Positions 24,698-33,918 of a DNA stretch of 38,255 nt are shown here, in pieces. The stretch spans positions 1-38,255 of the forward strand of contig JADFIT010000013.1 of assembly GCA_022566515.1 (NCBI GenBank), read 5' to 3'. Each line of letters opens with the position of its first letter. The first letter of the stretch is position 1. Source of the stretch: Gemmatimonadota bacterium. GTDB taxonomy: Bacteria > Gemmatimonadota > Gemmatimonadetes > Gemmatimonadales > GWC2-71-9. The notes under the pieces were generated by a model. It saw only the letters and a list, made by a program, of their open reading frames with translations, was not told where the DNA came from and did not search any database. Both the position numbers and the translations under genes were made by a program.

Positions 24698-27321
24698 GTT
24701 TGCTCCTTCCGGCGTTCACGCTCGACCACCTCGGCGGGCGCGCGTGTGGTGAAGTTTTCGTTTGCGAGCTTGGCCGTAACCGCATGGAGCTGCTTGCCGA
24801 GACGCTCCATCTCTCCAGCCAAGCGGCCGCACTCGGCGGCAACGTCGATGGCGTCCCCCAACGGGACGAAGACCGCCGTACCGTCGGGCAACACAGCATG
24901 GGCACCCACGGTCTCATCGAAGCCGTCCAACGTTAGCTCCTCCACTTTGGCCAGTCGCTCCACGGTTCCCAGCTGCGCCTCGATCGCCTCCCGAGCAAGG
25001 TTGGAAGCCGTCTCGACCGCCGCCCTAACCCCCTTGCCGGGCTTCACGCCGTATTCCGCGCGGATCGTACGGATAGCGCTCACCAGCGACTTCACCAGCT
25101 CGAACCGCTCCTCGGAATCGACATCGACGAGATCGGCCTGCGGTACGGGCCACGCCGCGCCGGCCAACAGCGGCTCGCGCTCGCCGGGCATACAGCTCCA
25201 CAATTCCTCAGTGATGAACGGCATGATCGGGTGCAACAGCCGCAGCGTCGTTTCAAAGGTGGCGATGAGTGTCGCGCGCGCCGCGTCGCCACCCGGTGCC
25301 TTACCTTGTAATCGCGGCTTCGCCTGCTCGACGTACCAGTCAGCCAACTCGTCCCACAGAAAATGGTACACCGCGCCGGCGGCCTCGTTCAATCGAAATG
25401 CGTCGAGGTGGTCTGTCACCTCCCGGGTAGCGTGTTGCAGCCGCGACAGAATCCAGCGGTCGGCCAGTTCCAGTTGGGAGGTATCGAGGTCGCTCAGCGA
25501 CGGCGGCGTACCGTCGAGATTGGACAGGATGAAACGCGCTACGTTCCAGAGCTTATTTCCGAGGTTTCGCCCCGCCGCGAACGTGGCGTCCATGTCGTCC
25601 CGGTCCATGACCACGTCGGCACCGGCCGCAGCACCCGCCACCGCAGTGTAGCGCAACGCGTCCGCGCCGTACCGTTCCACGACTTCCAGCGGATCGATGC
25701 CGTTTCCCAGGGACTTGGACATTTTGCGATGTAGCGAATCGCGCACGATGCCGTTCAAGTACACCGTCTCGAACGGACGCTCCCCCAGACAGTAGTAACC
25801 TCCCATGATCATGCGGGCGACCCAGAAGAAAATGATATCGGGTCCCGTAACGAGGGTGTGTCCCGGGTAGAAATGTTTCAGGTCCTCGGTTTCCTTTGGC
25901 CAACCCAGCGTTGCAAACGGCCACAGCCAAGAGGAGAACCAGGTGTCCAACACGTCTTCGTCCCTGCGCAGCGCAGCCCCGCAGTCACACGTTTCCGGTT
26001 CGTCCTCGGAAACGATGATCTTCCCACAACCCTCCGCCTCGCAGTACCAGGCGGGAATGCGATGTCCCCACCAGAGCTGGCGGGAGATGTTCCAGTCGCG
26101 GATCTCGGTGAGCCACTTTTCATACACCTTGCCCCAACGCTCGGGAATGAATCGTACTCTCCCTTCCCGGTGTGCCTTTAGCGCCGGCTCGGCTAGGCCC
26201 TTCATGTCGACGAACCATTGGTCGGAGAGGCGAGGCTCCACGACCGTTCCGCAACGATAGCATTGCCGGACCGCGTGTTGATACGGCTCCTCCTTCGCCA
26301 GCAGGCCGTCGGCCTTCAACAACTCGACCAGCTTCTTGCGTGCCTCGTCGCGATCGAGGCCGCGCAACACATCGGGCACTCGGTCAGTGTCGACCATGCG
26401 TGCGTGTTCATCGATGACCACCGGACGGTCCAGTTCCCGATCCATTCCGTTTGCGATGTCGAAGTCATTTGCGTCGTGGGCCGGCGTGACCTTGAGTATG
26501 CCCGTGCCAAATCCCCGCTCGACGGCTGAACTCACGTCGATGGGAATGCCGACGTCGGTCAAAGGGATGTGCACGGTCTTGCCGGTGACCGCTCGATGCT
26601 GTTCGTCGTCTGGGTGGTGCACCAGACATACATCGCCGAACATCGTCTCGGGCCGCGTGGTAGCCACCGTTACGTGTCCCTGACCGGAGCCGTCTGTGAG
26701 GGGGTAGCGGATGTACCACAGCCGGCCTTCCCGATCGTGAAACTCGGCTTCTTCGTCGGATAACGATGTCAAACACCGTGGGCACCAGTGGATCACTCGA
26801 TGACCGCGATACACGAGGCCGTCCTCGTAGAGTTGCACGAAAACCCGCTTGACGGCGGCAGAATAATCTTCGTCCAGCGTGAACCGCGTGCGAGACCAGT
26901 CGCACGACGCGCCGATCGCCTTGAGCTGATCTAGGATAGTGCCGCCGGCCCACTCGACGTGTTTCCACACCCGCTCCACGAACGCCTCTCGTCCCAACTC
27001 CTGTCGCGTCTTACCTTCCTTCGCCAGCGCGCGCTCCACCACGTTCTGGGTGGCGATGCCTGCGTGGTCGGTGCCGGGAAGCCACAGCACCTCCCGCCCG
27101 CGCATCCTTTCGAATCGGATGATTACGTCCTGGAGCGTATTGTTGAGTCCTTGCCCCATATGCAGCACCGCGGTGACATTCGGCGGCGGGATGACTATGA
27201 CGTATGGATCTTTACCCGACGTTCGGTCGGCCGTGAAGATGTCGGCGTCGATCCATCGTTGATAGATGGCCGATTCAATCGCCGCAGGATCGTATCGTGG
27301 AGCGAGCTCACGTTCTGGCAT
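24643..27321 (-). CDS. valS: Valyl-tRNA synthetase
   Basis: Attaches valine to tRNA(Val). The 892-residue class I synthetase has the HIGH-type motif as HMGQ (from His54, in PPPNVTAVLHMGQ) and KMSKS near residue 533 (HRKMSKSLGNG). The editing domain (VATTRPETMFGD, TPAHDANDF) lies between them. Cysteine pairs WCPRC and CYRCG suggest zinc sites. The anticodon-binding domain and the C-terminal coiled coil (ECGRLAGEMERLGKQLHAVTAKL) are complete. It is the first gene of the minus-strand run leading through the Ig-like lipoprotein and selA to purN and purH. No T-box or other leader structure is obvious upstream. Confidence 0.96.
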   Translation of the reverse strand: MPERELAPRYDPAAIESAIYQRWIDADIFTADRTSGKDPYVIVIPPPNVTAVLHMGQGLNNTLQDVIIRFERMRGREVLWLPGTDHAGIATQNVVERALAKEGKTRQELGREAFVERVWKHVEWAGGTILDQLKAIGASCDWSRTRFTLDEDYSAAVKRVFVQLYEDGLVYRGHRVIHWCPRCLTSLSDEEAEFHDREGRLWYIRYPLTDGSGQGHVTVATTRPETMFGDVCLVHHPDDEQHRAVTGKTVHIPLTDVGIPIDVSSAVERGFGTGILKVTPAHDANDFDIANGMDRELDRPVVIDEHARMVDTDRVPDVLRGLDRDEARKKLVELLKADGLLAKEEPYQHAVRQCYRCGTVVEPRLSDQWFVDMKGLAEPALKAHREGRVRFIPERWGKVYEKWLTEIRDWNISRQLWWGHRIPAWYCEAEGCGKIIVSEDEPETCDCGAALRRDEDVLDTWFSSWLWPFATLGWPKETEDLKHFYPGHTLVTGPDIIFFWVARMIMGGYYCLGERPFETVYLNGIVRDSLHRKMSKSLGNGIDPLEVVERYGADALRYTAVAGAAAGADVVMDRDDMDATFAAGRNLGNKLWNVARFILSNLDGTPPSLSDLDTSQLELADRWILSRLQHATREVTDHLDAFRLNEAAGAVYHFLWDELADWYVEQAKPRLQGKAPGGDAARATLIATFETTLRLLHPIMPFITEELWSCMPGEREPLLAGAAWPVPQADLVDVDSEERFELVKSLVSAIRTIRAEYGVKPGKGVRAAVETASNLAREAIEAQLGTVERLAKVEELTLDGFDETVGAHAVLPDGTAVFVPLGDAIDVAAECGRLAGEMERLGKQLHAVTAKLANENFTTRAPAEVVERERRKEQTWRDQRDTLAVKRRSLGC

Positions 27322-27372
27322 TGGTAGAGGCTATTCGGCCGCGGATAGCCGCGGATTGAGGGTCAGAGGCTC

Positions 27373-27831
27373 CTAGGAGACTACCGCAGACTGCTGGCTG
27401 GTGTCCGTACCCTCGACGAGGATGCGGTTGACGATCACATCCCCACCCAGCACGCCGCGCGCCAGGCGCGCAGCCAGCTCCCGTGTCGTCTCGTCAGGCA
27501 CGGTGCCGGTCAGCTCGACGAGGCCGCCGCCCAGCGCTAGGACAGTGAGGCTCAGGTGCCGGGTCGCCGGGTTGCGCTTGAGAACGTCGAGCAGCTCGTG
27601 CTCGACCCGCTCGGCATCCTCGCCCGCCGACTCTTCGTCGTCGCTGGGACCCAGTCGCCGCACCGCGCGCCCTAGGCGACCCGAACCCACGTCGCCCACC
27701 AGCCCTCCGGCGATGAGTCCGAACAGCAGCCCGGCACCAAAGCCGACCGCGCCTGTGAGTGCGATGCCAAGCCCGCTACCGGATTCTCGTCCGCTCCCTT
27801 GCAATGCCCCTCCCATGGCCCAGGGGTACAT
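27373..27831 (-). CDS. BON-domain membrane protein
   Basis: A protein of up to 152 residues. A glycine-rich membrane segment (ALTGAVGFGAGLLFGLIAGGLVG, about 23-46) is followed by a charged linker and a BON domain (about 72-142: VEHELLDVLKRNPATRHLSLTVLALGGGLVELTGTVPDETTRELAARLA, then GDVIVNRILV). BON domains are usually envelope proteins that bind phospholipid or other membrane partners. The start is ambiguous between ATGs at 27831 and 27816. It is divergent from the microprotein-thrS unit across 52 bases and lies 51 bases ahead of valS on the same strand. Confidence 0.8.
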   Translation of the reverse strand: MYPWAMGGALQGSGRESGSGLGIALTGAVGFGAGLLFGLIAGGLVGDVGSGRLGRAVRRLGPSDDEESAGEDAERVEHELLDVLKRNPATRHLSLTVLALGGGLVELTGTVPDETTRELAARLARGVLGGDVIVNRILVEGTDTSQQSAVVS

Positions 27832-27883
27832 GCTAAACTTAACTCTCCTAACAATAGTACGAACCCTGCAGCTTTATCAACGG

Positions 27884-28036
27884 ATGACTTCCGAGCAACC
27901 AGCTTTCTTGAGCCGAAAGGCCCTGACCCAATCAGTGATCGTGGCCGTACTGGTGCTTGCGGGGCTCGCACTCTTCTTCGTATTTGGGAGTACTCCGCAG
28001 CCGCTACTGGAGTCGTCCATCCCGGGCCTCGGATGA
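27884..28036 (+). CDS. 50-residue single-pass membrane microprotein coupled to thrS
   Basis: A short frame encoding MTSEQPAFLSRKALTQS, then a clear membrane span (about 17-35: VIVAVLVLAGLALFFVFG) and a short tail ending SIPGLG. With positive residues before the span, the N-terminus probably stays inside. Its TGA overlaps the thrS ATG as ATGA (28033-28036). thrS has no Shine-Dalgarno of its own, so thrS translation would depend on ribosomes finishing this frame. That coupling is the main reason to believe the gene is real. I do not recognise a family. Confidence 0.55.
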   Translation: MTSEQPAFLSRKALTQSVIVAVLVLAGLALFFVFGSTPQPLLESSIPGLG

Positions 28037-29982
28037 CGAACTCCATCTCGATCAACCTGCCAGATGGCTCGGTCCACGAGTTTCCGGCCGGTACGACAGC
28101 GCTGCAGGTGGCCGAGAACATAGGCGCCGGTCTCGCCCGCGCCGCTCTCGCTGCCAAGGTTGATGGTGAGGTATGGGACCTAGAACGGCCGATCTCCGAA
28201 ACCGTTTCGCTCGAAATCCTGACGGAACGCCAGCCGGAAGCTCTCGATGTGTTGCGGCACTCGGCCGCGCACATCCTGGCTACGGCGGTGCGACAGCTCT
28301 ATCCGGAGGCGAACATCGGCTTCGGACCCGCTATCGAAGATGGCTTCTACTACGACTTCGAGGTCGAGCGTCCCTTCACCCCTGAAGATCTCGCAACGAT
28401 CGAAGACCGGATGCGCGAAGTGGTGAAGGAGAACTTTCCCTTCGTGCGCGAAGAGGTCGATCGGGACGAAGCGGAAAGACGATTCAAGGACGACCCGCTC
28501 AAGCTGGAGCGGATCGAAGAGTTGGGCGACGATGAGGTCATCTCTGTGTATGCCGACGGCCCGTTTGTCGACCTCTGCCGCGGACCGCACCTGCCGGCGA
28601 CGGGTCGCCTCAAGCACTTCAAGTTGCTGCACGCCGCAGGGGCGTATTGGCGGGGCGACGAGCGCCGCCAGATGCTCCAGCGGATTTATGGGACAGCCTG
28701 GTTCAACAAGAAGGACCTCGACCAATACCTCACGCGCCTCGAAGAAGCCCGCAAGCGCGACCACCGTGTCATCGGTAAGCAACTCGATCTGTTCAGCATC
28801 CAGGAGGACGTGGGGCCCGGGCAGATCTTGTGGCACCCGCGGGGGGCTACCATCCAGTTCGAGTTGCGCCGCTTCATTGAAGATGAGGTCTTGCGCCGTG
28901 GCTACGACTTGGTGTACACGCCTCATATCACGAAGGAACAACTCTTTTTTCGATCCGGGCACCTGCCCATGTACGAAGACGACCAGTTTCCGGCAATGGC
29001 GGCGGCGGCGGGTGACGCGGAAGGCGTGCGCTATCGAGTGAAGCCGATGAATTGCCCGATGCATGCCTTGGTGTATGCATCGCGGCAGCGGTCGTACCGG
29101 GAGTTACCCATCAGGCTGGCGGAAGTGGCCAACGTGTACCGCAACGAGCGCTCGGGAACCCTGCACGGTATGCTGCGCGTTCGGGGCCTCACGATGGACG
29201 ACGCGCACATCTTTTGCACCGAGGACCAGATCGAAGAGGAAATATATGGCATCCTCGATCTGGCTGACTTTGTGCTCAACAAGACGTTCGGCCTGGAGTA
29301 TCGCCTGGACTTCTCCACCAGGCCGGAGAAAAAAATCGGGTCCGACGACGTGTGGGACATCGCCGAGAAGGCGTTGCTAGGGGCACTAGAGCGGAAGAAC
29401 ATCACGTATGGGGTCGACGAGGGGGGAGGCGCGTTCTACGGGCCCAAGATCGACATCAAGATACGCGATGCCATCGGCCGGGAGTGGCAGGGTGCGACGA
29501 TTCAGCTCGACTACCAGCTTCCCGAGAGATTCGGGTTGGAGTACGTCGGCCGCGACAACAAACCGCATCGCCCCGTGATGATCCACCGAGCTATCTACGG
29601 CACCATGGAGCGCTTCGTGGGGATGCTCATCGAGCATTTTGCCGGGGCATTCCCGGTGTGGATATCACCGGAGCAGGTCCGGGTCATTCCCATCACGGAC
29701 GATCTGGCGAGTGCAGCCTCCGATATCCACGGGCGTTTGCGTACGGTGGGGATTCGATCGAGTGTCGATGACCGGAGCGAGACGCTGAATTATCGCGTGC
29801 GTGACGGCGAGATCATGAAGGTTCCCTACATGGCGGTGGTAGGCAAGCGCGAGGTGGAAAACGGCACGGTAGCCGTTCGGGTACGGGGAACCGGTAAGAA
29901 ACAGGAGATCATGCCTGTGGACGCGTTCGTCGAGCGCGTCCTGAGGCAAATCCGGGAACGTTCACTCTCACCCACCGGTTGA
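28033..29982 (+). CDS. thrS: Threonyl-tRNA synthetase
   Basis: Attaches threonine to tRNA(Thr). The 649-residue class II synthetase has, in order: a TGS domain (1-62), the editing domain with HSAAH (His76, His80), the catalytic core with the zinc ligands Cys341 (MNCPMH), His392 (DDAHIFC) and a third His near 520 (VMIHRAIYG), and the anticodon domain (VRVIPITDD to the end). The start at the ATG at 28033 matches the conserved TGS beginning; the frame is open further upstream but the added residues are not family-like. It is coupled by ATGA overlap to the membrane microprotein. No T-box leader is seen. Confidence 0.96.
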   Translation: MTNSISINLPDGSVHEFPAGTTALQVAENIGAGLARAALAAKVDGEVWDLERPISETVSLEILTERQPEALDVLRHSAAHILATAVRQLYPEANIGFGPAIEDGFYYDFEVERPFTPEDLATIEDRMREVVKENFPFVREEVDRDEAERRFKDDPLKLERIEELGDDEVISVYADGPFVDLCRGPHLPATGRLKHFKLLHAAGAYWRGDERRQMLQRIYGTAWFNKKDLDQYLTRLEEARKRDHRVIGKQLDLFSIQEDVGPGQILWHPRGATIQFELRRFIEDEVLRRGYDLVYTPHITKEQLFFRSGHLPMYEDDQFPAMAAAAGDAEGVRYRVKPMNCPMHALVYASRQRSYRELPIRLAEVANVYRNERSGTLHGMLRVRGLTMDDAHIFCTEDQIEEEIYGILDLADFVLNKTFGLEYRLDFSTRPEKKIGSDDVWDIAEKALLGALERKNITYGVDEGGGAFYGPKIDIKIRDAIGREWQGATIQLDYQLPERFGLEYVGRDNKPHRPVMIHRAIYGTMERFVGMLIEHFAGAFPVWISPEQVRVIPITDDLASAASDIHGRLRTVGIRSSVDDRSETLNYRVRDGEIMKVPYMAVVGKREVENGTVAVRVRGTGKKQEIMPVDAFVERVLRQIRERSLSPTG

Positions 29983-29987
29983 GAGTG
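29963..29987 (+). terminator. Hairpin across the thrS stop codon
   Basis: CACTCTCA (29963-29970) pairs perfectly with TGAGAGTG (29980-29987) around a 9-base loop that includes the final codons. There is no T-tract, so termination is uncertain. Confidence 0.3.
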
Positions 29988-30095
29988 CAGGTACCGTCCG
30001 AGTAACTTTCGTCTCGGGCTCTACGCTTGTCCCTCCCAGACCACGCTGGTGCCGGACCCGGATTGGGGCTTTTCAGCGAAACGATCAGGTGAATT

Positions 30096-31286
30096 GTGTC
30101 GAATAGTGAGAGAACTGCGGTCCTTCTGAGTGCCACGCGGACACCCATTGGCCGCTATTTGGGCGGTTTGGCCAAACTCCAGGCCACCGATCTAGGGGCG
30201 ATCGTCATCCGCGAAGCGGTGGACCGTGCTGGTATTGAGCCTGCGGCGGTGGACGAAGTCATCATGGGAAACGCATTGCAGGGAGGGGAGGGGCAGGCGC
30301 CCGCTCGACAGGCGGCGGTGCGCGGGGGGATTCCGGGAACTGCGCCCTCGGTGACGATCAACAAGGTATGCGGCTCGGGGCTCAAGGCCGTGATGCTGGC
30401 GGCTCAGGCGATCAAGGCCGGCGATGCCCGGTGCGTCATCGCAGGCGGCATGGAATCGATGTCAAACACCCCTCACTACCTGTGGGGCATGCGTGATGGG
30501 GTCAAGTTCGGCAATCAGGAGTTGAAGGACGGGCTGATCCACGACGGACTCTGGTGCTCTTTCGGCGACTGCCACATGGGAGGACATGCAGAGTACACGG
30601 CCGAGAAGGCTCAGATCTCGCGGCGGGAACAGGACGAGTTTGCCCTCAGAAGTCACCGGAAGGCGACTGACGCCATAGAGAATTGCCGTTTTGCTTCCGA
30701 GATAGTGGCGGTGGAAATCCAGGGTCGTAAGGGGACGACAGTCGTCGATACCGACGAGTCTCCCAGGAAGGATACGACACTAGAGGCGCTCGGCAAGCTA
30801 AGGGCTGCCTTCCAGAAGGACGGCACGGTTACGGCAGGTAACGCTCCGGGGTTGAACGACGGCGCCAGCGCGCTGGTCGTGGCGTCCGAGGCGTTTGCCG
30901 TAGCGCACGGTTTGGAGATCTTGGCGCGTGTCACCAATTATGCGACGGGCGGTGGCGAGCCGCGAGACCTGTTCTTCGCGCCGATCGTTGCAGTGCAGAA
31001 TCTTATGGAGAAGGACGAAGCGGAAATCGGTGATTACGATCTCATCGAGGCGAACGAGGCCTTCGCCGTCCAGGCCCTGGCGAACGGGAAGGCCCTCGGT
31101 TGGGATTGGGACCGCGTGAACGTGAACGGTGGTGCGGTTGCGCTCGGGCATCCGATCGGGGCCAGCGGCGCCCGCGTGCTCACGACGCTGCTGTACGCTA
31201 TGCAGCAGCGCAATGTCGTGCGTGGCTTGGCTACCCTGTGCCTGGGTGGTGGGAACGCCGTCGCCCTCAGTGTGGAGCGAGTGTAA
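30096..31286 (+). CDS. Acetyl-CoA acetyltransferase (thiolase)
   Basis: A 396-residue thiolase that joins two acetyl-CoA or cleaves 3-ketoacyl-CoA. The nucleophile is Cys92 (NKVCGSG). [15 protein letters not shown] (catalytic His) and a final [10 protein letters not shown] are also present; in many thiolases the last block reads CxGGGxG, so Asn-Ala here is slightly unusual. [13 protein letters not shown] opens the protein. The length and motifs fit biosynthetic or degradative acetoacetyl-CoA thiolases. The GTG start is preceded by AGGTG four bases upstream. It is the first gene of the catabolic run with bioY, 3-hydroxyacyl-CoA dehydrogenase, acyl-CoA dehydrogenase and leucine-dehydrogenase-like genes. 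Confidence 0.92.
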   Translation: MSNSERTAVLLSATRTPIGRYLGGLAKLQATDLGAIVIREAVDRAGIEPAAVDEVIMGNALQGGEGQAPARQAAVRGGIPGTAPSVTINKVCGSGLKAVMLAAQAIKAGDARCVIAGGMESMSNTPHYLWGMRDGVKFGNQELKDGLIHDGLWCSFGDCHMGGHAEYTAEKAQISRREQDEFALRSHRKATDAIENCRFASEIVAVEIQGRKGTTVVDTDESPRKDTTLEALGKLRAAFQKDGTVTAGNAPGLNDGASALVVASEAFAVAHGLEILARVTNYATGGGEPRDLFFAPIVAVQNLMEKDEAEIGDYDLIEANEAFAVQALANGKALGWDWDRVNVNGGAVALGHPIGASGARVLTTLLYAMQQRNVVRGLATLCLGGGNAVALSVERV

Positions 31287-31288
31287 CT

Positions 31289-31858
31289 ATGGCAACAGTA
31301 CATGTCCCGACGGTCACAGCGGCGCACTCGTTGCCGCTGTGGCGGGTGATTTCCCTTGTCCTGGGCGCTTTGTTGGTCGCGCTGGGAGCCCAGATGGCGA
31401 TCCCGCTGCCCGGTACTCCGGTGCCGGTCACGCTTCAGGTGCCCGCGGTGTTGCTGGTGGGTGGGTTGCTGGGTCCACGCGTGGGTGCGGCGAGCTTGGT
31501 ATTGTATCTGGCGTTGGGAGCGGCGGGCCTTCCGGTATTCGCTCCAATGGGCGCACCCGGTGTCGCCCGTTTGTTCGGTCCGACAGGAGGGTATCTGCTG
31601 GCATATCCCGTGGCGGCGGGTCTCACGGGACTCCTGGCCGCGGGCGGCCGGTCGTGGGGTCGCGTAGCGATTGCAGTCGTTGTCGGCTTGGTTGTGATAC
31701 ACGCCGGCGGGGTCGCACAGCTGGCCGCGTTGGGTGGCGACATGGCGACCGCGGTCCGCCTAGGGTCGTTGCCGTTCTTGGCCAACGACCTCATCAAGTT
31801 GTTCCTCGCAGCCCTGCTTATTCGCAGATTTGGCGACAAGACGAAGGCGCTCAGATGA
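31289..31858 (+). CDS. bioY: Biotin transporter substrate-binding subunit BioY
   Basis: The S-component of an ECF-type biotin transporter; it binds biotin in the membrane and may need the shared EcfA/EcfT module, which is not in this window. The 189-residue protein has six hydrophobic spans and the family blocks [47 protein letters not shown] and a late [15 protein letters not shown]. It starts two bases after the thiolase stop. A strong terminator hairpin overlaps its stop codon. Its place among acyl-CoA genes suggests biotin is needed for linked carboxylases, but none is encoded here. Confidence 0.9.
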   Translation: MATVHVPTVTAAHSLPLWRVISLVLGALLVALGAQMAIPLPGTPVPVTLQVPAVLLVGGLLGPRVGAASLVLYLALGAAGLPVFAPMGAPGVARLFGPTGGYLLAYPVAAGLTGLLAAGGRSWGRVAIAVVVGLVVIHAGGVAQLAALGGDMATAVRLGSLPFLANDLIKLFLAALLIRRFGDKTKALR

Positions 31859-31868
31859 GCGCCTTTTT
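31844..31868 (+). terminator. Rho-independent terminator overlapping the bioY stop
   Basis: AAGGCGCTC (31844-31852) and GAGCGCCTT (31857-31865) form a perfect 9-base-pair stem around a 4-base loop, followed by a T run. The bioY TGA lies inside the stem. It would attenuate or end transcription between bioY and the dehydrogenase gene. Confidence 0.8.
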
Positions 31869-31892
31869 AGTGAGAGGGCTTTGGAGGTGGAT

Positions 31893-32738
31893 TTGAACAG
31901 AGTGGCCGTAGTGGGTGCGGGAACCATGGGCAACGGCATCGCGCACGTCTTTGCGCAGTCGGGCTGCGACGTGCGACTGATCGATGTGTCGCAAGAAATC
32001 ATCGAGCGCGGGCTGGCGACGATTCGCAGGAATATGGACCGTCAGATCAAGAAGGAAAAGCTCACAACCGACGGGCGCGACGCTGCGCTGGACCGGATCG
32101 ATACGTCGACGGACGTCGGTGCCATAGACGGAGCGGAGTTGATCGTCGAAGCGATTGCGGAAAAGCCGGATTTGAAGTTCGATCTCTTTCGCGAGATGGA
32201 TGCAGTGGCAGGCCAAGGTGTGATTCTCGCCACCAACACGTCGTCGATTTCAATAACTGAAATCGCCGCGCAGACAAAGCGGCCCGAGTCGGTGATAGGC
32301 ATGCACTTCATGAATCCCGTGCCGGTCATGCCACTCGTCGAGATCGTTCGTGCTCTCCAGACGTCGGACGAAACCGTGGCTACCGTGGTGGCAGCCACTA
32401 AGTCGCTGGGGAAGACTCCGGTCGAAGTGAATGATTCTCCGGGATTTGTTTCCAACAGGGTGCTCATGCCGATGATCAACGAAGCGTGTTTCTGTGTGAT
32501 GGAGGGCGTAGCCGAGCCGGAAGCTGTCGATGACGTGATGAAGCTTGGCATGAACCATCCGATAGGTCCGCTTGCGCTAGCCGATCTCATCGGCCTGGAC
32601 GTGTGCCTCGACATTCTCGAGGTGCTGCATCGAGGGTTCGGCGACGACAAGTATCGTCCCTGCCCACTGCTTCGGAAGATGGTTGCTGCTGGACGGCTGG
32701 GGAACAAGAGCGGGCAAGGGTTCTATGCCTACTCCTGA
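31893..32738 (+). CDS. 3-hydroxyacyl-CoA (3-hydroxybutyryl-CoA) dehydrogenase
   Basis: A 281-residue NAD-dependent dehydrogenase oxidising 3-hydroxyacyl-CoA to 3-ketoacyl-CoA. The Rossmann motif GAGTMG is at 8-13. The family blocks SSISITEIA, VIGMHFMNPVPVMPLVEIV (catalytic His), NDSPGFVSNRVLMPMINEA, and HPIGPLALADLIGLD are all present. The size fits the short 3-hydroxybutyryl-CoA type. The TTG at 31893 is chosen because GGAGG lies five bases upstream and the conserved N-terminus (MNRVAVVGAG) begins there; longer frames back to 31830 run through the terminator. Its last 14 bases overlap the acyl-CoA dehydrogenase start. Confidence 0.92.
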   Translation: MNRVAVVGAGTMGNGIAHVFAQSGCDVRLIDVSQEIIERGLATIRRNMDRQIKKEKLTTDGRDAALDRIDTSTDVGAIDGAELIVEAIAEKPDLKFDLFREMDAVAGQGVILATNTSSISITEIAAQTKRPESVIGMHFMNPVPVMPLVEIVRALQTSDETVATVVAATKSLGKTPVEVNDSPGFVSNRVLMPMINEACFCVMEGVAEPEAVDDVMKLGMNHPIGPLALADLIGLDVCLDILEVLHRGFGDDKYRPCPLLRKMVAAGRLGNKSGQGFYAYS

Positions 32739-33918
32739 TGTCGCCGAGGGCTTCGTGGGCGAAGACCGTCGTAGGGAACTCGTTGAGGCGGCCCGCGATT
32801 TCGCGCAGCGCGAGATTGCCCCGTACGCACGAGAGTGGGACGAGAACAGGGAATACCCGGCGCACACCATCAAGCGATTGGGCGAGTTGGGGTTTCTGGG
32901 TCTTCTCGTTTCGGAGGACATGGACGGGTTGGGGCTCGACACGCTCACCTACTTGATGATGGTCGAGGAGATCGCCGCCGCAGACGCGAGTGTCTCCATT
33001 GCATTGAGCGTCCACAACTCGCTCCCCTGTTGCATCCTCGAGTTGCACGGCACGACCGAACAGCAGGAGCGGTGGCTCAAGCCGATGGCGCGAGGAGAGC
33101 TGCTGGCGGCGTTCTGCGTATCGGAGGCGGACGCCGGGTCCGATCTGGCGAATGTGAGGGCGCGTGGGGAGTGGAACGGTTCCAACTGGGTGCTCAACGG
33201 CACTAAGGCATGGGTGACCAACGGAGATGTGGCAGATGTCCTCTTGGTGATGGTGCGTACGTCGGACGACGCGAGTTCGCGGGCGCGAGGGCTGTCGTTC
33301 TTCATCGTGCCGTCGGACACGCCTGGTGTAGCAGCGGGAAAGGCCGAAGACAAGATGGGGTTGCGCGCGTCCCGAACGACACAGATCGCGCTGACCGACG
33401 TGCAACTCACCGCCGAGCATTTGATTGGAGAAGAGGGGAAGGGGTTCGGTTACGCGATGGAGGGATTGGACGCGGGCCGCCTGAGCGTAGCCGCGCAGGC
33501 GATCGGCATAGCGCGCTCGGCGCTCGAGCATGCTGTAAAGTACGCGGGCGAGCGTAAACAGTTCGAACAACCGATCAAAGATTTTCAAGGGGTGAGCTTC
33601 ATGTTGGCAGACATGGCGACACGGTTGTCCGCCGCACGTGCACTGCTACATGAGGCTGCCCGCGCCAAGCAGCGAGGCGAAGGCATCACGATGCGGGCGA
33701 GCATGGCCAAGCTGTTTGCGTCAGAGATGGCGATGTTCGTTACGACTCGCGCCGTTCAGGTTTTTGGTGGGTACGGATATATGCGTGACTATCCCGTTGA
33801 ACGACTGTTCCGCGATGCGAAGGTGACTGAGATTTACGAGGGCACGAGTGAAGTGCAACGTATCGTCATCGCGCGTGAGCTATACTCCAACCACGACTAC
33901 CGAAGGGACTGGACGTGA
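32725..33918 (+). CDS. Acyl-CoA dehydrogenase (short-chain type)
   Basis: A 397-residue FAD enzyme that introduces the first double bond into acyl-CoA. FAD and substrate motifs are present: FCVSEADAGSDLANV, VTNGDVADVLLVM, MGLRASRTTQIALTDV, GLDAGRLSVAAQAIGIA, RKQFEQPI, VQVFGGYGYMRDYPVERLFRDAK. The catalytic Glu372 sits in IYEGTSEVQR, the position used by short- and medium-chain enzymes. Isovaleryl-CoA dehydrogenases carry it elsewhere, so a butyryl-CoA-type substrate is favoured. The ATG at 32725 has AAGGG upstream and overlaps the previous gene. Its stop overlaps the next start (GTGA). Confidence 0.92.
   Translation: MPTPDVAEGFVGEDRRRELVEAARDFAQREIAPYAREWDENREYPAHTIKRLGELGFLGLLVSEDMDGLGLDTLTYLMMVEEIAAADASVSIALSVHNSLPCCILELHGTTEQQERWLKPMARGELLAAFCVSEADAGSDLANVRARGEWNGSNWVLNGTKAWVTNGDVADVLLVMVRTSDDASSRARGLSFFIVPSDTPGVAAGKAEDKMGLRASRTTQIALTDVQLTAEHLIGEEGKGFGYAMEGLDAGRLSVAAQAIGIARSALEHAVKYAGERKQFEQPIKDFQGVSFMLADMATRLSAARALLHEAARAKQRGEGITMRASMAKLFASEMAMFVTTRAVQVFGGYGYMRDYPVERLFRDAKVTEIYEGTSEVQRIVIARELYSNHDYRRDWT

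Noticed and set aside
27335-27357. Direct repeat GCCGCGGAT twice between valS and the BON-domain gene
   Set aside because: Only two copies of nine bases in GC-rich spacer; no other copies or function are apparent.
27832-27883. T-box or other riboswitch upstream of thrS
   Set aside because: Only 52 bases separate the divergent genes, which is too short for a T-box, and no terminator or antiterminator pair is visible.
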